Positions 11,480-26,647 of a DNA stretch of 64,000 nt are shown here, piece by piece. The stretch spans positions 31,313,337-31,377,336 of the forward strand of contig CM022679.1 of assembly GCA_012295275.1 (NCBI GenBank), written 5' to 3'. The notes below the pieces were generated by a model. That model saw only the letters and a list, made by a program, of their open reading frames with translations. It had not been told where the DNA came from and searched no databases. A program made the translations under genes and the position numbers. This DNA comes from Chrysomallon squamiferum (Eukaryota > Mollusca > Gastropoda > Neomphalida > Peltospiridae). Every line of letters starts with the position of its first letter. Positions within the stretch are counted from its first letter, which is position 1.

Positions 11480-11990
11480 TTCTGATACCATCTATACCGC
11501 TCGTGGTTTAGTGACGTCACTGACGAAGTAATACACGGCTAATTAACCCCCGACATCACGTAATATTATATACGACTACGTCGCTGTGACGTAATATTAA
11601 TAGCAGAAGGATAATACGAGCGGTAACTAGTGGAAACCGATAATTAACTACCTTCTCTTCAAAAGAGCTCATCGTAATTACATAGCTGTCAGAATTATCC
11701 TTCTTGGCGTGCGATGAGACCCAGTAATTTGTTTCACTGAGGTTAATTTTACGAGGTAACAATGTCGACGTTTATAATTACGTGACGATTACGACGACGA
11801 CGACGGCAAAATTAATACCTGTCAGATAAGAAGCTGTAACATCCGCCAGAGTAGGCCAATTTGGAATAATCGTGTTTATCGTTTGGCTGAATGTCGTGAG
11901 AATGTCGTTGATTAATTAGCTGTAAATTAACTGATGATTTTTGTGCAGATAGCGACGAGGTATTTTAGTAACAAGATTAACATTTTAAAA
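11480..11990. promoter_or_regulatory. Candidate conserved non-coding (enhancer-like) island
   Basis: This is repeat-free, mixed-composition sequence within A+T-rich surroundings. It has a perfect CRE-like TGACGTCA near 11,513, further TGACGTAA/ACGTAAT half-sites, and many TAATTA or TTAATTA homeodomain-type cores (for example near 11,540, 11,641 and 11,912). No frame looks like a protein. Enhancer function is an inference from composition and site density only. Confidence 0.3.
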
Positions 11991-12830
11991 TATTAATATA
12001 ACATGTTAATTTTCATTTACAATTAAATCAATCCTAGTCATTTTTTATTTATTTGACACACCACCATCTTAGTTCATCTGTACTAGCTTTTCTCATTCTC
12101 TTTTCATTTTTTTATATCCTTTTCCTTTTTACTTTTTCTCTGTTCTTTATTACTGTATAAAATGGATTAAAGTAAGAAGAAAAAAAGACGATACAATAAA
12201 CACATATTTCGTTATCCCATTACAAGATAATGTTGACGCTATCAAACATTCATCTGACATGAAAACTAAATGTGTTATCTCAGCCATAAACAAACTCTTT
12301 TTTTTTCACAAACCTTTTAACGGGTTTCTCAAGATGCCGCGAAGTGCCACAATACACCTCCCACCCCTAACAGTAAAATCCCCGCACGAAAAAATCAGTG
12401 AGGCAAACAGCCGCCATTAAATTTGAGCAGCTGCTCGTAAATACCTAATATTGCCACAAAGAACCATCCATCGGACGCTAAACTCGCTGTGAATGACCAT
12501 ACATTTTATTGTCAGTCCATACCGGACGGGGGTCATCTTACAAAAACCATGTTTTTCTTTCTTAGTTTCTTTTTTCCCTCGTTTTTCTCATAGCTTGGCA
12601 ACATATCCTTTGTACTAGTAATAATAAAAAAGAGATTTTATTGTCCGCAAGTTTTGGTTCCCGCAATAAAAAAATAATTCATAAATATTAATTTGAATAT
12701 TTTGACTTGCATCTTCACGGAAAAGGTGTGAGATGTTGAAAGCTCTAAATTAACACTGGCACCTCAAAAACGATTTTGCCTTATAGAGAATTTCCTAAAA
12801 AGGATTAACGATAATAGTGAATCATCAACT
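11990..12830. other. Unique A+T-rich DNA, nothing recognised
   Basis: Mostly A+T-rich; a somewhat G+C-richer patch near 12,330-12,540 has no coding signal. Confidence 0.45.
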
Positions 12831-12833
12831 GTT

Positions 12834-12885
12834 TCTTCTTCTTCTTCTTCTTCTTCTTCTTCTTCTTCTTCTTCTTCTTCTTCTT

Positions 12886-12916
<31 letters not shown>

Positions 12917-13150
12917 TTATTATTATTATTGTTAATATTGTTGTTGTTGTTATTGTTGTTACTACTATTAGTGTTGTTGTTGTAGTAGCAGTTGTTATTT
13001 CTTTACTTTTTTACCTTCTTCTTTCCTTCTTTATTTATTTATTCATTCATTTTGTTATTTTGTTTTGTTTGTTTTTTTTTGTATTTTTTGTTTTGTTTTT
13101 ATTTATTTTGTGTTTTTTTTCTTTCTTTCTTACTTTCATGTACTTTTTTT
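12834..13150. repeat. (CTT)n tract and T-rich low-complexity sequence
   Basis: (CTT)n covers about 12,834-12,915. ATT/GTT trinucleotides and long T-rich stretches follow. The open frames are repeat artefacts. Confidence 0.85.
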
Positions 13151-14078
13151 GTAAAAGATTTATTTTTAATTCTGTAGATATATTATAAGAATTAATTAAC
13201 AAATGATTCAGAAATTAGTGAATCAAGCCAAAACCATTAACTGAAAATCTTTTGAATGATGAATCAGTGGCGAAAGATATTTCATTTAACTAAGATTAGA
13301 GAAAAAATGTCGTGAAAGATATTTTAATATTAATGAATTATTTGCTACGATTTAGTGAATAGAGATTTAATAAATATATAACAGAATCAAATAGCATCAT
13401 AACACTTTACAATTATCGAGACAGTGTTTGAAAATAATTATGACCGTAGTAAACGGTAAATAATTTTACTACTTCCCCATGTCCTTTTAACAGAACAATA
13501 ATCCCAGCATCTGGAGGGTAGTAGGTGGGTGTGGTAGGCGTTCCCGTTTCCCACTAGCGGGCGATCACTTTCGTATCTTTATTTCTTTTAAAGCGTTTAC
13601 GGTGTTTACTATAAATGAAACCCATGTGAATAAAGCCCCAGCTGATATGTCCTGATTATTTATCACCGCCTTGAAGTGAAAGATAAGAAATAAAATGTTC
13701 ACTTAAAAGAACATTGACGTCCAGTGAATGCACCTAAAATAAATTATTTATTGTTGCTACCGTGCTAAGTATTCGTTTTAAAAGTAATATTTTTATTTAT
13801 GTTTGTTAAGGTATTACAGAACGATATTTTAAGTGAAAAAAAATGGTAAAAATATAAGATAAACCAATTAATTCCTTTATTTTAATGTTCTCAACAGAAA
13901 AGCCTTAGCATCAGTAACGTAAAAATGTGACTTAATATTAATAATAGGCGTGTCTGGGCGTGTCTTATTTTAAGTGTGTCTGCGCATGCACGTTAACTAA
14001 CCCACTAACATCATTATTTATTTTCTCACTACTGCTGAAGTTATTAAAAATATAATTATTTACAGCTACTACAACTAT
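13150..14078. other. Unique A+T-rich DNA, nothing recognised
   Basis: No supported exon. GGCGTGTCT occurs twice near 13,946-13,964. Confidence 0.45.
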
Positions 14079-14089
14079 TGCAACAACAA

Positions 14090-14344
<255 letters not shown>

Positions 14345-14345
<1 letters not shown>

Positions 14346-14850
14346 AGTTACATCTTACAGGTAAAAAAAGAAAAAAGTATATAACAAAACACAAAAGATT
14401 GAAAGAAACATTTTGATATTCTCATCACACAGACAGATATATGTCTTAGCTGCTTGTCACACTTGATTTATTTCATTATCATTGTAGTTAGTCGACACGA
14501 CTGAACGATTTCGCAGCCAATTAAACATCTGCGGACAAGTGGATGTCGTGGCAAGTGACAACGAAGAGGGGGTCAACGAGGGGATGTCACGATGTCGCAC
14601 ACTGGTGGGGACGTTGACGTTGTCACGCCTATTTGTGATGTTGACGTCAAATTAAATTAATTACGAGTATCTCAGGCAAAGGGAAGACGAAAACGAGGTC
14701 AGCTAAATGTCGTCTGACAAAGAGTGAACTTTCTAATGCTCGTCTCTTTGTCAATATCTCTCACTGCCCCCCGTTTATGGATTTCTGACAGAAGTGATGG
14801 AATCCAGTGGTGCTCATAATAATCTCAGTTTCCAGCATTTCGTGTTTATT
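14345..14850. promoter_or_regulatory. Candidate conserved non-coding island
   Basis: The stretch about 14,470-14,780 is repeat-free and less A+T-rich. It has repeated GATGTC/GACGTTGACGTTGTCACG/TGACGTCAAATTAA-type sites and TTAATTA cores, and no protein-like frame. Regulatory function is inferred, not shown. Confidence 0.25.
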
Positions 14851-14895
14851 CTTTTCTTTTCTTTTCTTTTCTTTTCTTTTCTTTTCTTTTCTTTT
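14850..14895. repeat. (TTTTC)n microsatellite
   Basis: About nine TTTTC units. Confidence 0.85.
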
Positions 14896-15185
14896 TATGG
14901 ATCTGTTAATATTTATCCCTTGAATTTTCGTTTCTTTATCTTTTTTTCATTCTTACTGAGATCCGTTATTTGTTAATCTTTCTGGGTTCTTTTCCTGCCT
15001 AATGTAACAACATTCATACTTAATTTACTAAAAATTTTTTTATTAATTAGACATCTTCAGCATTATTACAACATCATCATTACTATTAACATAATAAGCT
15101 CAGAGAGACTGGCGATTTACCGTATTAAGGGAAAGAGAGAGTGATTGAAAGAGACAGAGAGAAACAGCGAGAAATAGGAGAGAGA

Positions 15186-16434
<1,249 letters not shown>

Positions 16435-16435
<1 letters not shown>

Positions 16436-16873
16436 ATTTATTTATTTATTATTATTATTATTATTTTTTATTTTGATTTTTTTTTTTTTCACTGTTTACT
16501 TTTATAACTCTGTATTCACAGTAAGACTTCAATTTTGGAAACTCAGAACTGGAGGCAGAACTTTCTAAACTTGGCAGAAATCTCATAGCTGAATCTATGT
16601 GTCACCTGTCCCTTTCATAAACCCTGAAAGGATCCTAGTTGGAGATGAAATGAAACACTAACTGAAATCATTTGTAAACTGTGACTATTTAAACTACCTC
16701 CACGCACGATATGCACACAAAACAGAAAATAGTTTGAAACATTTTCTTTTTTCTGTCAATTAGTCAGACCAGGTTAAATGAGATGTGTTGCTTTTGTCAC
16801 CAAAGTGTTGTTGTTATAGTATGCTTAAATGCAAATATGTTTCCAAATGAGTGCTGTTTTTACTTTATTTTAT

Positions 16874-16955
<82 letters not shown>
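16435..16955. repeat. Two (ATT)n tracts with unique spacer
   Basis: A short ATT/T tract lies at about 16,433-16,490 and a long (ATT)n at about 16,876-16,955. About 380 bases of unremarkable sequence lie between them. Confidence 0.8.
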
Positions 16956-18070
16956 TTGTTATAGGCAACCAGACTTTGCTAATGATAAAGTATGACAATA
17001 ACGTAATAATTCTAGAGCTACAAATGGTGGCTGCGAATTTCATTTCATTCGTTTTAACTAAAGTTTTTCACCTTTAAATTATTATTTGGTAAGAACACGT
17101 ATTATATGATTTCAACATAATTATTTCCTGTCAGTTATCTTAGTAAAAAGTACAATTTGTATCCCTATTGATAATACTTAGCACCCCCTTAATAGTACCG
17201 CTGTGCACTCCTTTTAGCAATTCTGTTCACTCTTAAATACCTATCATGTTTTGGTGTGTGTGTTTTAAAAAAAAAAAACATAAACATACTGGGGTTTATT
17301 TAACAGCATAATGTGTCTTCTACAACACTACTGAATTCAAAAGAATGCGAGCTTCACATTACTGGGGTTTTTTCAATCCTGTTCGGTGGGACAAAAATTT
17401 TAATCCGTATTTGTATTTCATTTGCATAATACGTGCAAAGTTAAAATACTCGCCAAAATACTTAAGAAAAGTCACTTCTGATGTTATTTGATTCTACATA
17501 TAATCTATCAGGAATAGTAACTCGTCGGGGAAAAGCTATTGCACCACACAGTGAGCTATTTACATAGATGTATTTTTACTCTGTTAATCGGGTGAGCCGC
17601 GGCGCAGTGGAATCGTTCACGTAAACACGTGTAATCCTCTGAGCCTAAAGCAGACTGGATCGCTTCTCGCCGGGGACACTTCGGTCGAACCGGTGAGAAA
17701 CCACTGTGCTAATTCTATACTCCTTTTTTTTTTTTTTCTTTTTTCTTTACTAATATATAATGTATTTAATAATTTTACACTCACTTATTTTTTCTTTCTT
17801 TCTTTTTTTTTTTTTTTTTTAAAATTAATATATAATTTGCTTTATTAATGTTTTAAAAAAAATATATATAATATGTTTATTTACATTTGGTGCATACCAT
17901 CTCACGGAATGGTTTTTCTGAAGAAAAAAAAAACGCTACTGCAACATTAAAATCAAATGAAATCAAATCAATAACACAAAAGAAAAAGAAAAAAAAAAGA
18001 AGAAAGAAGAAGAAGAAAAAAAGAGTTACGTCTGTTACCAAGATTTTTTTATACATCTCCACGTACACCT
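16955..18070. other. Unique A+T-rich DNA
   Basis: No exon is supported. Poly-T runs lie near 17,724-17,738 and 17,805-17,820, and a purine-rich A/G run near 17,980-18,022. Confidence 0.45.
17588..17705 (+). mobile_element. Possible tRNA-derived SINE fragment
   Basis: A G+C-rich patch contains GGCGCAGTGG, which fits a Pol III A box. About 80 bases later is GGTCGAACCGG, which only loosely resembles a B box. No second copy of this sequence was seen in the window, so the call is weak. Confidence 0.25.
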
Positions 18071-18590
18071 GACGTTGTCAACGACAAGACAACGACTGCT
18101 TCCTTAATCTGTCACTGTCGCTGTTAGCACGTTCCACTACGACGAGCTCGTTACTAATTAAGCGGAAATTAAGCGCAGAAAGTCATGACAGCTGAATGAA
18201 ATGGGAGGGTGGAGGCGGGGCTCTGACGTAATCTTGTTGTGACGGTTCATTCGGTGTCAGACACGCCCATCTTACTACTCTTAAAAAAAGTCAAACAAAA
18301 TCTTAAATAATTCAGTAGTTTTAAAACATTTATGGATAGCCCGAAGCGCTATCTGTCTGCAGACAATTGCATAGAGATGATGCCATTATAATGCGATGAC
18401 GTCATTGTTAGTAAATGACTTCCTGGAGAATAAACTCGTTGTTGTCTAGGCGGTAACCTATGAATATTCATTGCCTATTATGACATAACGGTAACAATAA
18501 TGTCAATCTACAAATAGCTATTAAAGTTAATCATTCATTCTTTCGTCAGTATTTTATCACTTCCGCGATAATATTTAACATATATTAAGT
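18070..18590. promoter_or_regulatory. Candidate conserved non-coding island
   Basis: Repeat-free, less A+T-rich sequence. It has ACTAATTAAGCGGAAATTAA near 18,152-18,171, a TGACGTAA site near 18,222, TGACGTCA near 18,398-18,405, and no plausible coding frame. Function is inferred from composition only. Confidence 0.25.
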
Positions 18591-18604
18591 AGTTAGTCAT
18601 GTTG

Positions 18605-18690
18605 GTCCTGTTATTATTATCATCATCATCATCATCATCATCATTATCATTATTATTCTTATTATTTATCTATTTTATTATTTTTGTTGT
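18605..18690. repeat. (ATC)n/(ATT)n tract
   Basis: Imperfect trinucleotide repeat followed by TTG/TTA units. Confidence 0.75.
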
Positions 18691-18946
18691 TGTTCTTATT
18701 CTGTTCTGTTACCATTACTCACTTTGTATCCAACTGCAACCAGATTTAACGTTCAGAACAGTGGACTGATTTTTGAAAAAACTACAATTTCACTATTGTG
18801 GATGCAAAGAGAGTCAGATGAATGGATGAACGTACGACAACAGAAAGAGAACTAACAAGCGGAACGATAAAAAGATAAACAGCGCTTGTCTTTTATGATA
18901 ACGATGACGATCATTTTTATTTATTTATTTATTTACATCTTCTTCG

Positions 18947-18949
<3 letters not shown>

Positions 18950-19028
<79 letters not shown>
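18950..19028. repeat. (CT)n microsatellite
   Basis: About 79 uninterrupted bases, preceded by (TTTA)n. Confidence 0.95.
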
Positions 19029-19035
<7 letters not shown>

Positions 19036-20059
19036 CTGTGGCTGTTGTTGTTAATGATGCGATACGTTGTTAACATTTTTTTTTTTTTTTTTAGATCTTC
19101 TTTTGACATCATTTGTGAAATAGTTCATTGATCCTCTTGTTGAATTTAAAATTAATTTATTTAACTTAATAGAATAAATAATAGATTGTTCCAAATTTAT
19201 TTTAAAAAAAAAAATAAAAAACAGATAAATGAACAAAATAAAACGAAATGAATAGAAAAAATAAACCCTTATATGGCTCTATTGACCTAATGACCTATTC
19301 TAATCGACCTGCGACACTCTCCCGTATAACTGATCACCACAGGAACACAGGGGTCATCTCAAGAGTTGTTTTTCACACACCGACAATGATTGTCTCAAAC
19401 GGAATCATATCAGCGGTCATCTGTTGAATAAAGCCCTTAATAACTGTTTGTCCAGGGCGCTGGACAGCGGGAAGAAAACGGACACTACTTCTGTCAACAT
19501 GGCCGACCTAGCGACAAACATATGTCTGTTTTACTACGCCGACGTTCTTTCATCTGCAACGCCCCGTGTTTTATCACCTCATTAGAATGAAAAAGAGCTC
19601 GCCAGGGGAATTAATTTAACGACCAAAGCGTAGAATTTAAAGCAAGGAGGGTTGGAAGAAAACGAAATTATTTTTGACAAATGGCGTAGGGTGACAGTAT
19701 GGTGTAAAGTAAATGTATAATAAACTAACTGTGATGTTTTCTTTGTAGTTTTGTTCTGTTTTTCCTTGACGGGTCCCTTGTCCATTCAAGATGATAAATA
19801 ACGGGGCACAGTCTCAACGGAGTTTTGCGTACGCTGTCACATAGCCATTTGTATTGAAAAATAGAAGTAAATAAATTCTTACGTAATCTTTTTTTTTTTT
19901 TTTTTTTTTTTTTCTGTCTGCTATTAAATTGACTATCAGAACAGATTATAACTGTCAACAGAAAGAAAAAGAAGATAATAATCCTTTTTAATGCGACAGG
20001 ACTAACATCCCAAGCCACTATTGTTGATATTCCGATTAATCCTAATACTAGTACCAATA

Positions 20060-20060
<1 letters not shown>
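19029..20060. other. Unique DNA, slightly G+C-richer at 19,290-19,570
   Basis: A patch about 19,290-19,570 is repeat-free and less A+T-rich and could be conserved non-coding DNA. A poly-T run lies near 19,890-19,913. The minus-strand frames at 19,582-20,066 cross homopolymers and lack protein features. Confidence 0.4.
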
Positions 20061-20062
<2 letters not shown>

Positions 20063-20094
<32 letters not shown>

Positions 20095-20095
20095 G

Positions 20096-20140
<45 letters not shown>
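20063..20140. repeat. (ACT)n microsatellite
   Basis: Trinucleotide tract of about 78 bases. Confidence 0.9.
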
Positions 20141-21859
<1,719 letters not shown>

Positions 21860-21989
21860 GGTGTGGCAGAAAGACGGGCGAAATAGAGGCAGTGAAAGAG
21901 AGGAGAGAAAAAACTAAATAGAAACAGAAAGAGGGACAGAGAGAAATAAACAGACATACAAAAACCAATGTTCATGATCCGGAAAACAA

Positions 21990-22026
21990 AAAAAAAAAAA
22001 TAAATAAATAATAATAATAATAATAA

Positions 22027-22069
<43 letters not shown>

Positions 22070-22072
22070 AAT
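21990..22072. repeat. (AAAT)n/(AAT)n microsatellite
   Basis: A-run, then AAT, then AAAT units. Confidence 0.9.
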
Positions 22073-22179
22073 TCCCCAAACCGTAAAAAAAAAAACCAGC
22101 CACCAACGTCACCCTCCAAAAGCTCTTAAAGTATCCCTGATTAACCCCCGCCTTTACAAAGATGTTATTTTTTTATTAT

Positions 22180-22555
22180 TATTATCCGCTAGGTGTCTCC
22201 ACTTTAGTGAAGCAACAAACTCCGAGCAGATTGTTTGGTTTCACTATTCTAACAACACCGAGCCCATTAATCGTGGAAGCCGTCACTTTTTCGATTTTTC
22301 TTGTCACACAAGATGAAGCGATTCGCCAAACTCTGATAAAGAAGGAGGAGAAAAAAGACACTTTCAGCGGCCCCCCGCGCCTAATCACATCGCCAGCGGC
22401 TCTCTAATGGCGGCCTAGGCCACCTCGAACCACTTAAAGTGTCCTCTCGCCTTCTGTTAGCCCCGGACAACGGTGATCACATTCAGTGAGTGACCGCGGG
22501 GTGTCCAAATTAGTATAATTGGTTAAGAGCCTCATTTAATCCACTGGTCATCATT
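22180..22555. promoter_or_regulatory. Candidate conserved non-coding island, the most G+C-rich patch
   Basis: This has one of the highest G+C contents of the window outside the edge gene, with no repeats, and is sharply bounded by low-complexity DNA. It has CCTAATCACATCGCCAGCGG near 22,379, CTAATGGCGGCCTAGGCC near 22,405, and TTAGTATAATTGGTTAAGAG near 22,511. Frames on both strands are open for 68-81 codons but look neither conserved nor spliced. A cis-regulatory element is my preferred reading; an unrecognised exon is possible. Confidence 0.3.
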
Positions 22556-22565
22556 TTACTAAATA

Positions 22566-22602
22566 TTTTTTTTTTTTTTTTTTTTACTTCTATAGTAACA
22601 GG

Positions 22603-22642
<40 letters not shown>
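22566..22642. repeat. Two poly-T runs
   Basis: Long T homopolymers at about 22,566-22,585 and 22,607-22,642. Confidence 0.9.
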
Positions 22643-22644
<2 letters not shown>

Positions 22645-22646
<2 letters not shown>

Positions 22647-24122
22647 ACGAATTCTCACAGTATTAAAAAGAAAAGATAATAATAATAAAAATCACCTTTT
22701 AGAATTTATTATTTCTTTCTTTTATTCTTTCATAAATATCTACTATATTTTGTTTAAATATATATATTTTTTTATTAATTATTCTTTTAGTGTTAAGTAT
22801 TGTTTAATCATTTTTTTTTTTGTTATTTCCATTGATATTTATTTGTTTTCTTTGAATCTTTTTTCCTTCTATTTTCTTTATTATTTATTAACTTTTGATG
22901 ATGATAATAATAAATAAATAAATAATTTAATAAATAAATAAATAAATAAAAGTTTAAAATTGGCACTTGTAATAAGGATTAATGAATAAAAATAAATAAA
23001 TCTATATCTATTAAATTTGTGTATCTGCAAACCAAACTAATATTTATTATGGAATCGCTTATAATGCATTTGATTAAAATTAATATAAAAAAGAATTAAA
23101 AATGAAAACAAAAATAAATTTGTTGCAAATTAACTGAAATCTGTTATAACAATTTTCGAAAGGAAGCTAAAAATTATAGCAGTTTAAGTTATAAGCAGCC
23201 ATTTTTTTCATCGTCTTTTTTCTTCATTTTCTGATGATGATGATGATAATGATGATGAAGATGATGATTATTAGTATTATTATTATTATTATTATCGCTG
23301 CTTTCAGCAACATGGAAATCTAACACTTATAAAATGTCTGTACAGATTAACGATTGTGCAAAGGAATGGGTTTGATGTAAAGACCAGTCTAGACTTGTGC
23401 TGTAAATCTATCCCATGAATTTCCTTTCAACTTTCTTGCATTGCCTTATGGGTCCACAACCTGCAACCAACAGTTCAGAAATATCTACCAAAAGACCTTG
23501 ACAAGTAACAATATACACATTTCAGACAAAAATCTTTTATTGTTGTGTTTTTTTTGTGGTTTTTTTTAGGTTTTTCTCTGTCAACATCGTTAAGTACTAG
23601 GACCGCTACGAACCCGGATCATGCCGCCGTCCTTGTATTTGGCGAGCGACACGTATATTATAAAAAGTTGACATTAACAAGAGATTTTACTTATGTTCTT
23701 ACTTTCTCTCTACTCGAAAATCTTTTCGACAAGTCTCGCTGATGTAAAGCTCAAACGAACTGAAGAGTTCATGCAGTGCGTTCTAATGGAGAAAGCGTAA
23801 AGAGAGTTATCTCCCGCTGCGACTAAGTCAAATCCCCTTGCTGTTTTAATTGCTTGTGACGAACTTCGATAAAACCGATGAAAGTGTAATATTCGACACA
23901 GCGGGTTGAAATCTCTCCCCTTCATAACACTTCGTTATTGCATATGCATTTAAAAATATTCACGTGAGAACATTTTCAATAATGTAAACATTTCTTACAG
24001 ATCTTGGTAGATAAAAGATCAAAGGCGCCGATGGGACATTTCAGCAAATTCAAAGAAAAACGTTTTGGCTAAGTACAGGTGAGAAACCCTTTTTTTTTTT
24101 TTTTTTTTTTTTTCAGAAAAAT

Positions 24123-24162
<40 letters not shown>

Positions 24163-24306
24163 GAATTTTAGCCCTTTTGGCTAATGAAATATATATTATC
24201 TCGTTGTTTTATTTCTGTTCTTCAAGTTAAATGGTATATATTTTCTTTCGATGTGAAAACTGAAATGTTTCTACATACTCGATGCATTTTTGTATGTATA
24301 TATGTT

Positions 24307-24337
<31 letters not shown>

Positions 24338-24640
24338 GAAGAGAAAACGAAGTTCAGTGTTGAGAACTAACAACCAAACAGAGCAGATTGTAGAAATGTA
24401 CACTGATGTCGAAGCTTGTCTTAGATTTGTAAGTCAAATATTTTTAATTCGTACAGTCATCCTGACATAGGTACAGAAAACATGTTTGAAATAATCATAT
24501 TGCTTTTTATACATAGGAAACAAAGACAGAAACACAGAAATATTCAAACAAAAACTTTTAATAAAGAAGAAAAATTAATACAGGAAATGTCTTATAAAAA
24601 TGTTTTCTGACAGCAGTTTAAAAAAAAAAAAAAAAAAATA
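22645..24640. other. Low-complexity A+T-rich DNA, no gene
   Basis: Contains (AAAT)n near 22,907-22,950, (GAT)n and (ATT)n near 23,233-23,295, a poly-T run and (AAT)n at about 24,089-24,163, and (GTAT)n near 24,292-24,334. A G+C-richer patch at 23,590-23,930 has no convincing exon. Confidence 0.55.
23805..23817 (+). repeat. AGTTATCTCCC motif
   Basis: One of three copies of this short motif in the window. The others are on the minus strand near 59,019-59,030 and on the plus strand near 61,341-61,353. It is an associate of repetitive elements in molluscs as I recall, and no element borders are visible here. Confidence 0.35.
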
Positions 24641-25131
24641 AAAATAAAATAATAATAATTATCTGAACTTATGTAATTGCATAATATTTAAAAATAATGT
24701 TTCTTTGAATAATAAGCAAAATCTGCTATGATATTTGATATAACCAACTATAAAGTTATGAGAAGTTTTCATACAGATTTTACAAATATATGAACGTACT
24801 GAAACATATTCACAAATCAATCCCAATAAAAAAAAAAAAAAAAAAAATGAACACACAAAATACTTTTCTATGTTTAAAATATAAAGAAATATTAAATAAG
24901 ATTTTTTTAAATTTTTATTTTTAATTTAATTTTTTTAATTTATGAAACGGGGCAAAAAGACAGAACTAGCGTAAATATAAATGGAAATTCTAGCAAACTT
25001 TTAATTTAAAACGCTTGAATGGTTCAAGTTTGTCTATATGTAATAGAAATAACAATTATTTGTGCTATATTATCACAATGTGCTTGTACTGTTAGGTGCT
25101 TTAATACTTTATTTTAACACACACTTTTTCA

Positions 25132-25167
<36 letters not shown>

Positions 25168-25367
25168 GATAATAAAACATGACAATACATTATACTCAAC
25201 CAAAAAAAATAAAATAAAAAATAAAGTATGCATGTTACTTATTTCATAAAAGAAATTATGGAATTAGATAAATCATTAGAAACGGTGTGTCTGCTAATAT
25301 CACACATTGGGTACGTTGTTTGTTGCCACAGTGGATTGAGACGAAAACAGACTCAAAGCCTCCAGCC

Positions 25368-25985
25368 TCAGGATGTGTGCTCTAGCCTGGCTCTGATGTA
25401 GACTTGACAACACCGTCTTGTGGAATGGATGGTTCCGTTCAGACATTCTGCAGGGATGTTCCTCCACTCCTCATCAAGAACCTGCTCTAGCTGTAGAAGG
25501 TCCAGCGTAATGATGTGGACACGTCTCCATAGTTCATCTGACAAGAGTTCTGTGGGTTCTGCTGGCCAAGGCAATACCTCCACACGGTTTGGGATCAGAA
25601 AATGCATGGACACACTCTGATAACTTGGCTTGAGCGTTGTCTTCTTGGATATCCGTGTGGGAACGTCGTGTAAAATGTACGGAATTGCGTCAGCAGCAAA
25701 ACATTTCGTCCAGATACCGAACGCGTGTTGTGTTTCCATTAGTGACGCGAAGATCAGCTAAACCACGTGACACTGCTCACGTCATGACACTCGCCTCCAC
25801 CGATCTCATAGGAGGTTCTTTATCACAGAAGAGTGCATCTCATCTGCGGTACACGTTGATACGCTCATCACTGACTCTCATATCCTCGCGACTCGTCAAT
25901 AAAGAGGACGTCTTCTCCACTGGTTTCTTGTTGTTGGTTCGACCAGTGCAAACGGAGTTTGATTATCACGTGCGTCAAAAATAGG
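25368..25985 (-). pseudogene. Truncated Tc1/mariner-type transposase remnant
   Basis: The minus-strand frame below 25,739 encodes the C-terminal part of a Tc1-like DDE transposase. It has VLPWPAEPTE, DELWRRV, LEQVLDEEWRNIPAE and a STRRCCQVYIRA tail. This matches the family's WPA-SPDLNP, LWDELGRRV, EEWNNIP and SMRRRCQAVI-A blocks, though the SPDLNP/E part of the catalytic centre is degraded. Further upstream (to about 25,985), frames broken by stops read LHW, VLFIDESR, VEASVM and LRVTNGNTTRVRYLDE. These are the family's VLFSDESRF, GSVMVWGGI and VIDGNLTAARYIDE regions. The N-terminal DNA-binding half and both terminal inverted repeats were not found. It is a dead fragment. Confidence 0.75.
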
Positions 25986-26229
25986 TCACCTTGCAGGTCA
26001 TCATCATATATCTCGATGTTGTAAAGTGTTCGAACGTGTGCACTCGAAGATTCCTTAGTGAAATATCACGTGTTTCAACCCCGAACAGGCTGAGTGGTTT
26101 TCGATAATACTAAAATGACATACTAGATAAAATATTCAACATCCATACTTCAGTTTTGGTTGAGTATATTTACAAAAAAATCGTTTTCTCATCTAACCAA
26201 ATTCAAACAAAAACACGTTATTACGTACT

Positions 26230-26230
<1 letters not shown>

Positions 26231-26270
<40 letters not shown>
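26231..26270. repeat. Poly-A run
   Basis: About 39 consecutive A. The B spacer has a much shorter A-run at the homologous place (near 32,945). Confidence 0.9.
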
Positions 26271-26271
<1 letters not shown>

Positions 26272-26647
26272 TAATTACAGTCACATTTAAAAGTTCGATT
26301 TTAAGACTAAAACGATTATAAGTTTCATATAATATACTGAAACACAGTTAAATGTACAATGCTGTTGTTTTAGTCAAGCGATTCTGCTAAGTTCATTGTT
26401 TATATTTTATTTATTTATCTTCATACACATCTCTATTTTTATTATTAGTACTGCTGTTAACTTAATTCATTACTACTGTTGTTGTTGTTGTTGAATTATA
26501 AATATTTATTTATTTTATTTCATTTTATTTTACTTTATTTTTATTGTTATTTTTATAATCTAAAACCGTTACTGGGTAATTAAACAGACACAATTTATGT
26601 ATTTTAATTTCTGTAAAGTACACTTACAAATTCTATACTCTAAGTGA

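Noticed and set aside
17588-17705. A functional tRNA gene
   Set aside because: An A-box-like string exists, but no cloverleaf can be drawn and the B-box spacing and sequence are poor.
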